A stretch of 39,020 nucleotides of DNA from Fusobacterium sp. CAG:439 (GCA_000438175.1 FR900457.1:1-39020), one strand, 5' to 3'; numbered from the stretch's first letter, positions 13,852 through 23,102 are shown. Numbers and translations are program-made. The notes: a model not told the origin generated them from the letters alone.

Positions 13852-14583
13852 ATGACTGAAAGAAAAATTGCATTGGTAACAGGCGGTTCCCGCGGTATCG
13901 GTTTAGCTTGCGCATTAGAGCTTGCAAAAGCAGGATGCGACATCATTATTAATGATATTTGCGAAGCGGAAAAAGCTCAGCCGGCTTTAGATGAAATTAA
14001 AGCTTGCGGCGTAAATGCTTATTTCTACAGATTTGACGTTTCAAATGATGAAGAAGTTCAGGCAAATGTTGATAAAATGATTGCCGAACATGGTAAAATT
14101 GATGTCTTGCTTAATAATGCAGGTATCACAAAAGACGGTCTGTTCATCAGAATGGATATGGAACAGTGGGAAAGAGTTATCAAAATTAACCTTACAAGTG
14201 CTTATTGCGTAACCCATGCCGTTATTAAACACATGATGAAAGCACGTCAGGGATCAATTATTAACATGTCAAGCGTTGTAGGCTTACACGGAAACCCCGG
14301 TCAGGCAAACTATTCAGCTTCTAAAGCAGGTTTAATCGGCTTGACTAAAACTCTTGCAAAAGAATTCGGCTCAAGAAATATCAGAGTTAACGCAGTATGC
14401 CCGGGCTTTATCCAAACAGCAATGACAGCTAATCTTCCTAATATCGAAGAATATCTTAAAGCTATCCCTATGAAGAGATTGGGTACTCCTGAAGATATTG
14501 CTAAAACTGTAAAATATCTGGCATTAGATGCTGATTATGTATCAGGTCAGGCAATCGAAGTTGCAGGCGCTTTAATCATATAG
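13852..14583 (+). CDS. fabG: 3-oxoacyl-ACP reductase
   Basis: 243 residues from the ATG at 13852, preferred over the in-frame ATG at 13810 because AAGGAG lies seven bases before it and FabG proteins start this way. SDR features: cofactor loop TGGSRGIG, NNAGIT, catalytic Ser in MSSVVG and YSASKAG (Tyr-x3-Lys). It reduces beta-ketoacyl-ACP with NADPH. It is followed by acpP and fabF, and separated from fabD by an XRE/prepilin pair. Confidence 0.96.
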   Translation: MTERKIALVTGGSRGIGLACALELAKAGCDIIINDICEAEKAQPALDEIKACGVNAYFYRFDVSNDEEVQANVDKMIAEHGKIDVLLNNAGITKDGLFIRMDMEQWERVIKINLTSAYCVTHAVIKHMMKARQGSIINMSSVVGLHGNPGQANYSASKAGLIGLTKTLAKEFGSRNIRVNAVCPGFIQTAMTANLPNIEEYLKAIPMKRLGTPEDIAKTVKYLALDADYVSGQAIEVAGALII

Positions 14584-14629
14584 TAAAAGTTAAGATTTTT
14601 AACAATATGAGTGCAGGATTGTAAATTCC

Positions 14630-14658
14630 TTGCAAAAAAATCTTGCTCTAAGTATAAT
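14630..14658 (+). promoter_or_regulatory. Promoter of acpP
   Basis: TTGCAA (14630-14635) and TATAAT (14653-14658) with a 17-base spacer. A separate strong promoter is usual for the abundant acyl carrier protein. Confidence 0.75.
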
Positions 14659-14709
14659 ATTAGAGAACAAATAGTATAGTATACAATTTAAATTATGAGG
14701 AAATTAGAA

Positions 14710-14940
14710 ATGAGTACATTCGAAAAAGTTAAAAAAGTTGTAGTAGATCAATTAAGCGTTGATGAAGCTTTAGTTACTCCGGAAGCTAGCTTCACAGCTG
14801 ACTTAGGTGCTGACTCTTTAGATACAGTTGAATTAGTTATGGCTTTTGAAGAAGAATTCGGCTGCGAAATTCCTGATGAAGAAGCTGAAAAAATTCAAAC
14901 TGTTCAAGATGCAGTTAACTACATCGACTCTCACAAATAA
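14710..14940 (+). CDS. acpP: Acyl carrier protein
   Basis: 76 residues from the ATG at 14710; GAGGAA lies eight bases upstream, while the in-frame ATG at 14695 lies at that ribosome site. The phosphopantetheine-bearing Ser 36 is in [11 protein letters not shown]. The protein is acidic, and [15 protein letters not shown] is typical. It carries growing acyl chains for the fab enzymes around it. Confidence 0.97.
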   Translation: MSTFEKVKKVVVDQLSVDEALVTPEASFTADLGADSLDTVELVMAFEEEFGCEIPDEEAEKIQTVQDAVNYIDSHK

Positions 14941-14975
14941 GAGTTGTGCGTGTAGCCACTGTTTATAAAAAGTTG

Positions 14976-15009
14976 CGAGGGTGAAAATTGAATATTCATT
15001 TTCCCCTCG
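14976..15009 (+). other. Hairpin between acpP and fabF
   Basis: CGAGGG-T-GAAAAT pairs with ATTTTC-CCCTCG (12 pairs, one bulged T) around a nine-base loop. There is no T run; the hairpin probably stabilises or processes the acpP mRNA, or lowers fabF relative to acpP. Confidence 0.5.
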
Positions 15010-15043
15010 TATATTTATCAGAATTAATTTAAAAGGTAAAGAG

Positions 15044-16297
15044 ATGACAAAAAGAAGAGTAGTTATCACAGGACTTGGAGCGGTTACACCATTCGGTGTC
15101 GGTGTTGAGAAATTTTGGAATAGTCTTGTTGAAGGAAAAAGCGGAATTAGTACATCAGAGCTTATTGATATTGATAAGCACGTTGTAAAAATATCAGGTG
15201 AATGCAAAAATTTTAACCCTGATGAATATCTTGATCCTAAAGAAGCTAAAAAAATGGACAGATATATTCAGTTTGCCGTTATAGCTGCTGATGAAGCGAT
15301 TAAAGACGCTAAATTAGAAGAAGTCAAAGATGTTGACCCTTATAAAATCGGTGTTATAGTCAGTTCTGCAGCCGGCGGTTTCAGAACTTTCGAAGAAAAC
15401 CATATCAGAATTCTTGAAAAAGGGCCTAACAAATGTTCTCCGTTTACAATTCCTATGATGATTGTAAATATGGCATCCGGTCGTATTTCTATGAAGTATG
15501 GTTTCAAAGGTATTAATAAAGTTGTTGTTTCTGCCTGTGCGACAGGTACTCACTCCGTAGGCGACGCTTTCAGAGCTATTCAATACGGTGATGCCGATAT
15601 TATGGTAACAGGCGGTGCAGAAGCTACAATTTGTGATGTAGGTATAGGCGCATTCTCCAGTGCAAGAACTTTATCTAAACGTAACGATGAGCCGACAAAA
15701 GCTTCACGTCCATGGGATGTTGACAGAGACGGTTTTGTTATGTCTGAGGGTGCAGGAGTTCTTATTCTTGAAGAATACGAACATGCTAAAAAACGCGGCG
15801 CTAAAATTTATGCAGAAGTTGTCGGATATGGTCAGACAGCTGATGCTTATGATGTTGTTGCTCCGGATCCGGAAGGAAAAGGTGCTACAAACTCTATGAA
15901 ATTTGCTCTTGAAGATGCAGGATTAAAACCTCAGGATGTTGATTATATCAATGCTCACGGAACAAGTACCGGCTTAGGCGATATTGCTGAATCTAAAGCT
16001 ATTGAAGGATTGTTCGGAAGCAAAGATGAAAATAAAAAACTTCTTGTAAGTTCTACAAAATCTATGCATGGTCACTTACTCGGTGCTACGGGAGCGGTTG
16101 AATGTATTGCATGTATTAAGGCTATTAATGAAGGTATTGTTCCACCGACTATTAATCTTGATAATCAGGATGAAAAAGTCGGAAACCTTGACTATGTACC
16201 TCATAAAGCAAGAAAAGCAGACATTCATGTCGCATTGTCAAATTCATTCGGATTTGGCGGGCAAAATGCTTCTGTTGTTATCAAAGAGGCTGAATAA
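15044..16297 (+). CDS. fabF: Beta-ketoacyl-ACP synthase II
   Basis: 417 residues from the ATG at 15044, where FabF sequences normally begin (MTKRRVVITGLGAVTPFG) and where AAAGGTAAAGAG lies just upstream; a 21-residue longer frame upstream overlaps the intergenic hairpin. The Cys-His-His triad is present in SACATGTHSVG, NAHGTSTG and SMHGHLLGATG. It elongates acyl-ACP by condensation with malonyl-ACP. It is the last gene of the fab cluster. Confidence 0.97.
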   Translation: MTKRRVVITGLGAVTPFGVGVEKFWNSLVEGKSGISTSELIDIDKHVVKISGECKNFNPDEYLDPKEAKKMDRYIQFAVIAADEAIKDAKLEEVKDVDPYKIGVIVSSAAGGFRTFEENHIRILEKGPNKCSPFTIPMMIVNMASGRISMKYGFKGINKVVVSACATGTHSVGDAFRAIQYGDADIMVTGGAEATICDVGIGAFSSARTLSKRNDEPTKASRPWDVDRDGFVMSEGAGVLILEEYEHAKKRGAKIYAEVVGYGQTADAYDVVAPDPEGKGATNSMKFALEDAGLKPQDVDYINAHGTSTGLGDIAESKAIEGLFGSKDENKKLLVSSTKSMHGHLLGATGAVECIACIKAINEGIVPPTINLDNQDEKVGNLDYVPHKARKADIHVALSNSFGFGGQNASVVIKEAE

Positions 16298-16316
16298 GTA
16301 AAAAAAATAAATATTA

Positions 16317-16347
16317 AAAAAGCCCTCAATTTTGAGGGCTTTTTATT
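16317..16347. terminator. Bidirectional terminator
   Basis: AAAAAGCCCTCA and TGAGGGCTTTTT form a perfect stem with T runs on both strands. It serves fabF (+) and the LemA gene (-). Confidence 0.92.
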
Positions 16348-16350
16348 TGT

Positions 16351-16926
16351 TTAAAATTCAACTTTCGGCGTTTGTTTTTCCTGCTCTGTAATTTCAAAAT
16401 AATCTCTTGACTTAACTCCTGACATAGCGGCTACAAGAGATGTCGGAAACGTTCTTATAATTGTATTTATAGTTTTGACGCTTTCATTGTAATCCCTTCT
16501 CGCGACTGCAAGTCTGTTTTCAGTTCCGGCAAGTTCGTCTTGCAGACCTGTAAATGCTTTATCGGCTTTAAGATTAGGGTAATTTTCAACAACAACAAGC
16601 AGTCTTGAAAGTGCACTGTTTAATTCGTTTGTGCTTTGTTGTACCGCTTTAACATCGTTTGTATTCATTGCACCTGATAATTTGGCACGTGCATTTGCAA
16701 TATTTGTGAAAATTTCATTTTCATGTTTTGCGTAACCTTTTACTGTATTTACCAGATTTGGAATTAAATCGTTTCTTCTTTTAAGCTGGTTTTCAACCTG
16801 TGCCCAGTTTGCCGTAACATTTTCGTCCATAACCTGCAATTTGTTGTAAGTTCCGATGAAAAATCCTGCAATCGCTATTATTGCAAGGATTAGAACTCCT
16901 AAAATAATTAAACCTGTGTTTTTCAT
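16351..16926 (-). CDS. LemA family membrane-anchored protein
   Basis: 191 residues. An N-terminal membrane anchor (IILGVLILAIIAIAGFFIG, residues 7-25) is followed by a long helical domain with the LemA signatures YNKLQVMDENVTANWAQVEN and RRNDLIPNLVNTVKGYA. The role of the family is poorly defined; in bacteria it often pairs with a TPM-domain protein, as here, and has been linked to envelope processes. It lies 30 bases after the TPM gene, with GGAGAT before the ATG. Confidence 0.94.
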   Translation of the reverse strand: MKNTGLIILGVLILAIIAIAGFFIGTYNKLQVMDENVTANWAQVENQLKRRNDLIPNLVNTVKGYAKHENEIFTNIANARAKLSGAMNTNDVKAVQQSTNELNSALSRLLVVVENYPNLKADKAFTGLQDELAGTENRLAVARRDYNESVKTINTIIRTFPTSLVAAMSGVKSRDYFEITEQEKQTPKVEF

Positions 16927-16956
16927 GATATCTCCTTTATAATTGTGTAAAATTTT

Positions 16957-17670
16957 TTACCATCCGCGTGAAGCTCCGCCTCCGCCGAAGCCTCCTCCTC
17001 CTCCAAAACCGCCGAAACTTCCGCCTCCGCTACCGAAAGAGCCTCCTCCGAAATAAAATCCGCCTCCGCCCCCGCCGTTTTTGCTTATTGAGAAATATAT
17101 CGAAAGCCATATTATAAAAAATAATAAAATAACTAACCCTGAACCTTCATCATTTGTCGGCGGAATTGGTTTTGATGCTGAAATTTTCACGCCGTAGTAA
17201 TCTGCAATATCAACTGCAAGTACGGTTGTTCCGTCAATGATACCCTTTTCGTAGTTATTCTGTCTGAAATAAGGTATCATGTAGTCATCTAAAATTCTTC
17301 CCGCATGTGCATCGGTTATTGCTCCTTCAAGTCCGTATCCTATTTCAATTCTTGCTTGTCTCTCATTTGGAACAACAAGCACTACAGCACCGCTATTAAG
17401 CTTTTTATCTCCAATTTTATATTTTCGACCGATGTTAAGAGCTGCGTCTTCTATAGGCTGTCCGTCAAGTGCAGCTAAAGTTACAACAGCAATATCCGCT
17501 TTTGTTTTTTTCTGAAGATCATATAAAAGCGCATTTAATGATGCTTCGTTATTTGACGATAATACCTGAGCTTCATCAGCTATAAAGCCGTTAAAGTGCA
17601 AGTCTCCCGCATATACGTTTTGTATCATTGCGCCAAATGTTATAATAACCAACAAAATTCGTTTAAACAT
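16957..17670 (-). CDS. TPM-domain (YgcG-like) secreted/membrane protein
   Basis: 237 residues: an N-terminal signal peptide (residues 1-21), then a TPM domain (DEAQVLSSNN, then VAVVTLAALDG-type strand, RQARIEIGYGLEGAITD), a single membrane segment (LVILLFFIIWLSIYF, about 180-194) and a Gly-rich tail made of GGG-SFG/GFG runs ending in SRGW. The Gly-rich tail is characteristic of this family. It is the first gene of a TPM-LemA pair, a common bacterial arrangement. It may act in membrane-protein quality control or envelope maintenance; this is inference. Confidence 0.92.
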   Translation of the reverse strand: MFKRILLVIITFGAMIQNVYAGDLHFNGFIADEAQVLSSNNEASLNALLYDLQKKTKADIAVVTLAALDGQPIEDAALNIGRKYKIGDKKLNSGAVVLVVPNERQARIEIGYGLEGAITDAHAGRILDDYMIPYFRQNNYEKGIIDGTTVLAVDIADYYGVKISASKPIPPTNDEGSGLVILLFFIIWLSIYFSISKNGGGGGGFYFGGGSFGSGGGSFGGFGGGGGFGGGGASRGW

Positions 17671-17718
17671 AAATGCATTATAAGCAAATATTTATATTCT
17701 GTAAATCCTTTTAAAGAG

Positions 17719-17976
17719 CTATTGATAAAATTTTTCAATATCAAATTTAAATTTATTAATGTTATCAAATGAAAAAATTTCTTTCATATCGGTTCCTAAA
17801 GCTCTGGATATTTTATATAGTGCACTTATAGTTATATCCCTTTTCCCGGCTTCAATCATGGCAATATGAGAGCGTGAAACCGTAGATTCAAGTGAAAGGG
17901 TTTCTTGTGTAAAACCTTTATTTAATCTTATTTTCCTTATGTTAACGCCGAGTTCTTTTTTAAAGTCATTGCACAT
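17719..17976 (-). CDS. XRE-family HTH regulator paired with a prepilin gene
   Basis: 85 residues, essentially a single helix-turn-helix domain: NIRKIRLNKGFTQETLSLES, then SRSHIAMIEAGKRDITISAL and KISRALGTDMKEIF. It is divergent from the prepilin at 18046, with only 69 bases between them, filled by two palindromes that overlap the predicted prepilin transcription start. A repressor of both genes is the simplest reading. Confidence 0.9.
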   Translation of the reverse strand: MCNDFKKELGVNIRKIRLNKGFTQETLSLESTVSRSHIAMIEAGKRDITISALYKISRALGTDMKEIFSFDNINKFKFDIEKFYQ

Positions 17977-17997
17977 ATTTATATTTTATGCTATGTT
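17969..17997 (+). promoter_or_regulatory. Promoter of the prepilin gene at 18046
   Basis: TTGCAC (17969-17974) and TATGTT (17992-17997) with a 17-base spacer. The -35 overlaps the start codon of the divergent XRE gene. Confidence 0.5.
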
Positions 17998-18000
17998 ACT

Positions 18001-18026
18001 GACAGTGACTGTCGCCAAGAGCGACA
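18001..18026. promoter_or_regulatory. Double palindromic operator
   Basis: Two adjoining palindromes: GACAGT-G-ACTGTC (18001-18013) and TGTCGC-CAAGA-GCGACA (18010-18026), sharing the central TGTC. They lie just after the -10 box of the prepilin promoter, where a repressor would block transcription, and before AAGGAG. Confidence 0.65.
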
Positions 18027-18045
18027 AATTATAAGGAGCATTATT

Positions 18046-18729
18046 ATGAATAAAGCATTTACTTTATCGGAGACTTTGATAACACTGGGGATTATTGGTG
18101 TTGTTGCTGCTTTAACTATGCCCGCAGTTATTACCAATTATCAGAAAAAGCAAACGTCCGCCCAGTTAAAAAAGGCATATTCAACTTTTGCACAGGCACT
18201 GGTTCAAGCGCAATATGAATTTGGAGATGCTTCTAGTTGGACGGTTACTGAGCCATCGAGCTCTTATGAAGATAATTTAGCGTATTTTGAAACATATTGG
18301 AAACCTTATATAAAAATAATTAAAGTATGTAAAACAATGAATGAATGCGGTTATGATATTACAGGTTATGCGAGTTTATCTAATAAAAATAATTATGTAT
18401 ACTACGGACAATTTGCAAATGTGCCCGGTTTTATTTACGGTGACGGAACATATGCATATTTAAGACCGTATAATATAAATTCTACGGAAGATAACAGACA
18501 ACGTCTTCAACTGTTATCAATAGACTTGAACGGTCCTAAAAAGCCTAATGTAATAGGAAAAGATGTATTTCAGTTTATAATAAATACAAATAATGGTGTA
18601 ATATCCGGATTTGGAAACAAAAATCTTTGTACAGCAGCCAATATTAAAAATTCTGCAGAGTATTCACGCAGCTGTGGCGGAAAAATCATGGCTGACGGCT
18701 GGGAAATTCTGGACGATTATCCGTGGTAA
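18046..18729 (+). CDS. Prepilin-like secreted protein
   Basis: 227 residues. It starts with NKAFTLSETLITLGIIGVVAA, a prepilin signal with a three-residue leader. The globular part contains YFETYWKPYIKIIKVC and the shared core motif IDLNGPKKPNVIGKDVF, and ends with DGWEILDDYPW, the GW....DYP C-terminus that recurs in two more prepilins in the window. AAGGAG precedes the ATG. It belongs to a divergent XRE/prepilin pair. It is a pilin or pseudopilin subunit of unknown role. Confidence 0.9.
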   Translation: MNKAFTLSETLITLGIIGVVAALTMPAVITNYQKKQTSAQLKKAYSTFAQALVQAQYEFGDASSWTVTEPSSSYEDNLAYFETYWKPYIKIIKVCKTMNECGYDITGYASLSNKNNYVYYGQFANVPGFIYGDGTYAYLRPYNINSTEDNRQRLQLLSIDLNGPKKPNVIGKDVFQFIINTNNGVISGFGNKNLCTAANIKNSAEYSRSCGGKIMADGWEILDDYPW

Positions 18730-18732
18730 ATT

Positions 18733-21700
18733 TTATTCTTCAATCAATACTCTGTCAAGGCAGGCTTTTGGTGAATAGTGCCATTCTCTGAATGTTATAC
18801 GTTTTACTTTGTAGCCTGAGCGTTCTATTATTGCCTGTTTCTTCATGTTAGAAATTCTATCGGCGTTCTTGTCTTCAACACCGTCTATTTCAATTACGAA
18901 TTTATCATTAACAAGCAAATCAGCGCTTAAACCTGCAATTTCTGCACCTGCAACAACTCTGTGCCCCAGTTCTCTTATTTTTTCTGCAACTTCGCGCTCA
19001 AGCTGGTTTTTATAGATATTTTCATCAATGTCACCTGATAGCATGGCTTGTTTTCTATCTTGGTATAGCTGCATGTAGGAAACGTAGTTTCTAAAATGGC
19101 CTTCAGGCAATTCTCTTGGATTGCGAGAAATAAAATTAATAACTTTATTTCTGCCTCTTGTGATTGCTACGTTAAATAGGTTTGGTTTTTGTAAGAATAT
19201 CAGACTTTGATTGTAGCTATTGTCTGCAATTGCCCAGGAAATTAGCATAATATCACGTTCATCACCTTGGAAAGTATGAGCTGTACCGATTTCTATCTGG
19301 TGTTTTTTTATCATGTAATCTGAAAGAACTTTTGAAACAGATACTTTTAATTGTTCAACCTGCGCCCTGAAAGGTGAAATTATGCCGACTGAAACAGGGT
19401 TATCGGGGTTTCGGCGTTCGTCTTCTATGATTATTTCATGTAGTCTTTTAACTAATGCTTCAATTTCAGGAAGGTTTCTTGTTGCATCAAAATCTACTTT
19501 TCCGTCAAGCACTTCAACCATTTCAAGAACTTTTTCCTCTGATTTATCTTTTCTCATAACGCGAATTCTGTCATTGTAGAATTCATGATTTGAGAAGTTG
19601 ATAATAGGAGGAAGGCTTCTGAAATGTTCATCAAGCATAACGGAATTCATAGAATAGTAATCGGCTAAATCAAACATTGAATTTGTTCTGAAACGCCACA
19701 TAAGCTGGTATTTGTCAGGAATTCCATATTGACTTAAGAATGATTGTTCTTTTGCTTTTTCTAAGAATGAAAGGTGTGGTAATTGTTTGTCATCGCCGAC
19801 GATTACGGCGCGTTTTGCGCGGAAAAGTATCGGGAAACAGCTTGCAATATCACATTGTGATGCTTCATCAATGATTGCCACATCAAACATTCCGGGTTTA
19901 AGAGGAAGTGAATCCGATACTGCATAAGTTGTTACACACCAGCAGGGGAATGCTTCCAGAAGCGGCTTAAAATCTTCTTCTTCAAGAATATTTGTTTGCA
20001 GGCGTTTTCTGTTTGTAACAAGCGATTTTGCATGAACTTTTAATCTTCTGCGTTTATTTTCATCGCGGAGAAGTTCTTTTAATGCTTCACGGCGTTTGTT
20101 TTTCAAAATGTTTGTTGCAAGTGTTTTTTGCTTGCGTTTCATAGTCCTTATTTGTTCGGAGAGCATGTGAAGATTGCCTGTTTTTTGAATATCGGCTTCT
20201 ATTTTTCTTAAAGCCCATTCCATGCTGGCAAAATCAAGTTCCTGTTTAAGTTTTCCGAGATTATCATAATTAACTTCAAATTCTTTTAAGTTCAGAATTT
20301 TTTTGAGCTGGCCGAGGCTTGTGAAGTTTGCTATTTTTGAGATAAAGCCTGCTTTTTCCATATTATGTTCAAGAACTTTTATAATTCCCGCGACAATATC
20401 AATTTCACCTTTTTTCAGGCTTTTTTTTATGAATTCTTTTTGCCCGAGAAGTTTTTCCTGTTCTTCAACTTCCAATAATTTGTCGTGCCAATCTTTTTCA
20501 AGCTTAATTATGGTTTCTGACTTAACTTCCATATTTTTAAGCATGTCAAGATGCTCTTTCATATCTTTTGCATCAACAAGAAGAATATCTTCAACGCCTT
20601 CATCAAGGTCGCTGTTTTGGGAAAGCAGGTTATTTAATTCTTCACTTAATTGTCTTTGATAATTCAAACGCCCTGCGCGAAGCGCCATGTGTGATGCGCC
20701 AAGTTCATTTAAACGTTCTGCAACAACGTCAACGGCTTTGTCCATACGGGAAGCCACCAGAACTGTTTTCCCGTTTGCAACAAGATGTGCAACAAGGTTT
20801 ACGATAGTTTGTGATTTACCTGTTCCGGGAGGTCCCTGAACCGCTACAAATTTGCTGTTATCAATGTTTTTTATTACCTGTAACTGGCTGTCGCTTAAAG
20901 AAAGCGGGGTTATCGGGTAAAAATCCGTTATTTTATTCATATCCTTTAAAGGAACTGATTTTTCTTTGCTTTGTGCATACTCTTCATTAATTATATTTAA
21001 TGCTGTTTCTCTATAAACTCCTGAAGGTTTTTCTGCAATCTGAGTTAATTCATGAAGAACACCTGCTGTTACAGATGGCCTTTTAGTTAAAATAATTGCA
21101 CTCTGATAGGTTACGGCAACTTTTTCAAGCTTTACTTTCTGTTTTTCCTGCTCGGTTTCTTCCTCAATTATTTCATCAAGGTTTTCGCCGTCAATTTTTT
21201 CTTTATAGAAATCTTTAGCCTTTGTAATATTGTCGTCTTCTTTGTAATCTCCGATATTTTCCGCAATTTCAACTTCAGGAACAAGAGATTTTAACGTTGT
21301 AAGGAAAATATCAAGTTTTTCCTGCGTTATAGGTAAATCGGGAACTACATCAAGAATTCCTTCAAGCAGTAAATCAACTTCATCTTCATCATCGTTTTTA
21401 CGCATTAAAGCTGCAAGCGCGCCTGTATTCAGCGATAAAACTTCATCAAGAGGAAGGCAGTTTATATTTACGCCGTTTCTTTCAAGTTTGCAGGGCATAT
21501 ATAATAGCGGGGTTAAAAATTCGTTTTGTTTTTTTGATTTTGAACTTTTGCCGACAAGGAAAAGATAACCGTAAATCAGGTATTTATCTTTCTGCCCCAA
21601 ATCGCTCTGAATCATAAGCTCTGTCAATTTCGGATCGCTTCCGTCAAGAGATACGTATTCGGCACCTGTTGAAAAAAGCTGTTCTTCGCCTTTAAGGAAA

Positions 21701-21849
21701 ATCCATTTGTTGTCCTTATCTCCTTTAAGGTTTCTGAACGTCGAACTTTTAACTTCTTCTCTTACACAGTCGTGAAGATACTGGCTTAACTTTTTTATAA
21801 AACTGTTATTAAATGCGGAATTTATAGCGCGTGAAGCTTCCTGTAGCAT
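18733..21849 (-). CDS. SF1 (Upf1/Dna2-like) helicase with C-terminal nuclease-like domain
   Basis: 1038 residues. Walker A GPPGTGKS (about residues 338-345), Walker B IIDEASQ (about 658), GDDKQLPHLSF, ISPFRAQVEQL, TAHTFQGDERD and NVAITRGRNK are the ordered motifs of superfamily 1 AAA_11/AAA_12 helicases. A charged helical insertion separates motif I from motif II. The last 90 residues (ADLLVNDKFVIEIDG, about 971-985, then a basic helix and GYKVKRITF) match the DUF559/Vsr-type PD-(D/E)XK nuclease pattern. Such fusions occur in DNA repair and in antiviral defence. No adjacent methylase or other defence gene is present, so the role is open. Confidence 0.88.
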   Translation of the reverse strand: MLQEASRAINSAFNNSFIKKLSQYLHDCVREEVKSSTFRNLKGDKDNKWIFLKGEEQLFSTGAEYVSLDGSDPKLTELMIQSDLGQKDKYLIYGYLFLVGKSSKSKKQNEFLTPLLYMPCKLERNGVNINCLPLDEVLSLNTGALAALMRKNDDEDEVDLLLEGILDVVPDLPITQEKLDIFLTTLKSLVPEVEIAENIGDYKEDDNITKAKDFYKEKIDGENLDEIIEEETEQEKQKVKLEKVAVTYQSAIILTKRPSVTAGVLHELTQIAEKPSGVYRETALNIINEEYAQSKEKSVPLKDMNKITDFYPITPLSLSDSQLQVIKNIDNSKFVAVQGPPGTGKSQTIVNLVAHLVANGKTVLVASRMDKAVDVVAERLNELGASHMALRAGRLNYQRQLSEELNNLLSQNSDLDEGVEDILLVDAKDMKEHLDMLKNMEVKSETIIKLEKDWHDKLLEVEEQEKLLGQKEFIKKSLKKGEIDIVAGIIKVLEHNMEKAGFISKIANFTSLGQLKKILNLKEFEVNYDNLGKLKQELDFASMEWALRKIEADIQKTGNLHMLSEQIRTMKRKQKTLATNILKNKRREALKELLRDENKRRRLKVHAKSLVTNRKRLQTNILEEEDFKPLLEAFPCWCVTTYAVSDSLPLKPGMFDVAIIDEASQCDIASCFPILFRAKRAVIVGDDKQLPHLSFLEKAKEQSFLSQYGIPDKYQLMWRFRTNSMFDLADYYSMNSVMLDEHFRSLPPIINFSNHEFYNDRIRVMRKDKSEEKVLEMVEVLDGKVDFDATRNLPEIEALVKRLHEIIIEDERRNPDNPVSVGIISPFRAQVEQLKVSVSKVLSDYMIKKHQIEIGTAHTFQGDERDIMLISWAIADNSYNQSLIFLQKPNLFNVAITRGRNKVINFISRNPRELPEGHFRNYVSYMQLYQDRKQAMLSGDIDENIYKNQLEREVAEKIRELGHRVVAGAEIAGLSADLLVNDKFVIEIDGVEDKNADRISNMKKQAIIERSGYKVKRITFREWHYSPKACLDRVLIEE

Positions 21850-21900
21850 GTGTTGTTACTCCTGTTCCATTTTCTAATATTTTACGCTAAAATAGCTGTT

Positions 21901-22983
21901 ATGGAAATCATCAATATAAAGGATACTTCAAACAAATTGTTTTATATCGGCGGGGTTGTGCGTGATGAACTTCTCGGTCGAAAATCTTTTGATATTGATA
22001 TAACGTATGCAGGGAATGCAATTGAATACTGTCAGCGTTTCGGGGAAGTTATTCAGAAAAATCCTGATTTCGGCACAATCAGGATTAATGTCGGCGGGCG
22101 TGAGGTTGATTTTGCTTCAACCCGTTCGGAAAGTTATCCGCGTAAAGGACACCTGCCCTTTGTGGAGAAAATAGGATGTTCTTTAAAGGAAGACGTAATG
22201 CGCCGCGATTTTACGATTAACGCGCTTGCAAAATCCGTTGCTACAGGCGAAATTGTCGATTATACGGGCGGGCTTGAGGATTTAAAAAATAAAAAACTGC
22301 GGGTGCTGCATGATGAAAGCTTTATTGATGATCCTACAAGAATTATCAGAGGATTAAAATTTTCCGTACGTTTCGGCTTTGAACTGGATGAACGCACACG
22401 CCGTTTGCAGGAAGATTATTTAGCAAATATAAATTATGACATGAGTTACAAGCGTGTTAAAAAAGAGCTTATAGAAACATTTAATCTTAATTCCCAGATT
22501 GCATTTGAAAAATTTATTAATGAAAAAATTTATAAACTTGTAACTGAAAATGATGTTCAATTGCCTGAAACTAATATTGAAAATCTGGTTAATGATTACA
22601 AACCGGAGAATGTGTGGTTAATTTATACGGGAGTGCTCGGGGATTTATCACGTCTGCCTCTTACAAAAATTGAGCAAAAAATTCTTGATGATGTGCCGAA
22701 AAGGATATTGAAAAACGACTTTGAACTTTATAAAGCTTTTGAAAATGTTCGTATTGAAAGTATTTTGCTTTATGGAATTTTGAAAGATGAAGCAGGTGCA
22801 CGGCATTATTTGGATAGTTTGCGCAATATAAAAATATCAGTTACGGGTAAAGACCTGCAAAATCTGGGTATAAAGCCGTCGCCAAAATATCAGGAAATAT
22901 TTGATGAATTACTGAAACAAAAGCTTATAAAACCTCAAATGACATTTGAAGAAGAAATTGAATTAATTGAAAAGTTAAAATAA
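21901..22983 (+). CDS. cca: CCA tRNA nucleotidyltransferase / poly(A) polymerase family
   Basis: 361 residues from the ATG at 21901; a longer in-frame start at 21850 would add a hydrophobic, non-family segment. Head-domain motifs: GGVVRDELLG, DIDITYAG (metal-binding DxD), RRDFTINAL and DDPTRIIRGLKFSVRF. The C-terminus is a short helical domain. It adds or repairs the tRNA 3' CCA end. A TAAAAT at 21888-21893 places the transcript start at the ATG and no Shine-Dalgarno is visible, so it may be leaderless. A CCA- versus A-adding specificity cannot be told by eye. Confidence 0.92.
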   Translation: MEIINIKDTSNKLFYIGGVVRDELLGRKSFDIDITYAGNAIEYCQRFGEVIQKNPDFGTIRINVGGREVDFASTRSESYPRKGHLPFVEKIGCSLKEDVMRRDFTINALAKSVATGEIVDYTGGLEDLKNKKLRVLHDESFIDDPTRIIRGLKFSVRFGFELDERTRRLQEDYLANINYDMSYKRVKKELIETFNLNSQIAFEKFINEKIYKLVTENDVQLPETNIENLVNDYKPENVWLIYTGVLGDLSRLPLTKIEQKILDDVPKRILKNDFELYKAFENVRIESILLYGILKDEAGARHYLDSLRNIKISVTGKDLQNLGIKPSPKYQEIFDELLKQKLIKPQMTFEEEIELIEKLK

Positions 22984-23027
22984 ATATGTTAAAATAATAA
23001 AGTATAAGAATAAAGGGAGCGGTAATT

Positions 23028-23075
23028 ATGAAAAAATCTTTAATTTTTGGAAAAGTCGGGGGGGGGGCAATTTAA
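23028..23075 (+). pseudogene. Frame-broken leader with a ten-G tract upstream of a prepilin
   Basis: AAAGGGAG precedes an ATG that opens MKKSLIFGKVGGG and stops at once at 23073-23075, just after a run of ten G (23058-23067). With eleven or eight G the frame would continue through LTAAPFSF and run in frame into the prepilin at 23138, adding 37 residues. The beginning looks like a signal peptide remnant. It may be a phase-variable tract, a decayed gene or a read error. Confidence 0.45.
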
Positions 23076-23102
23076 CAGCTGCTCCGTTTAGCTTTTGCAG
23101 AG

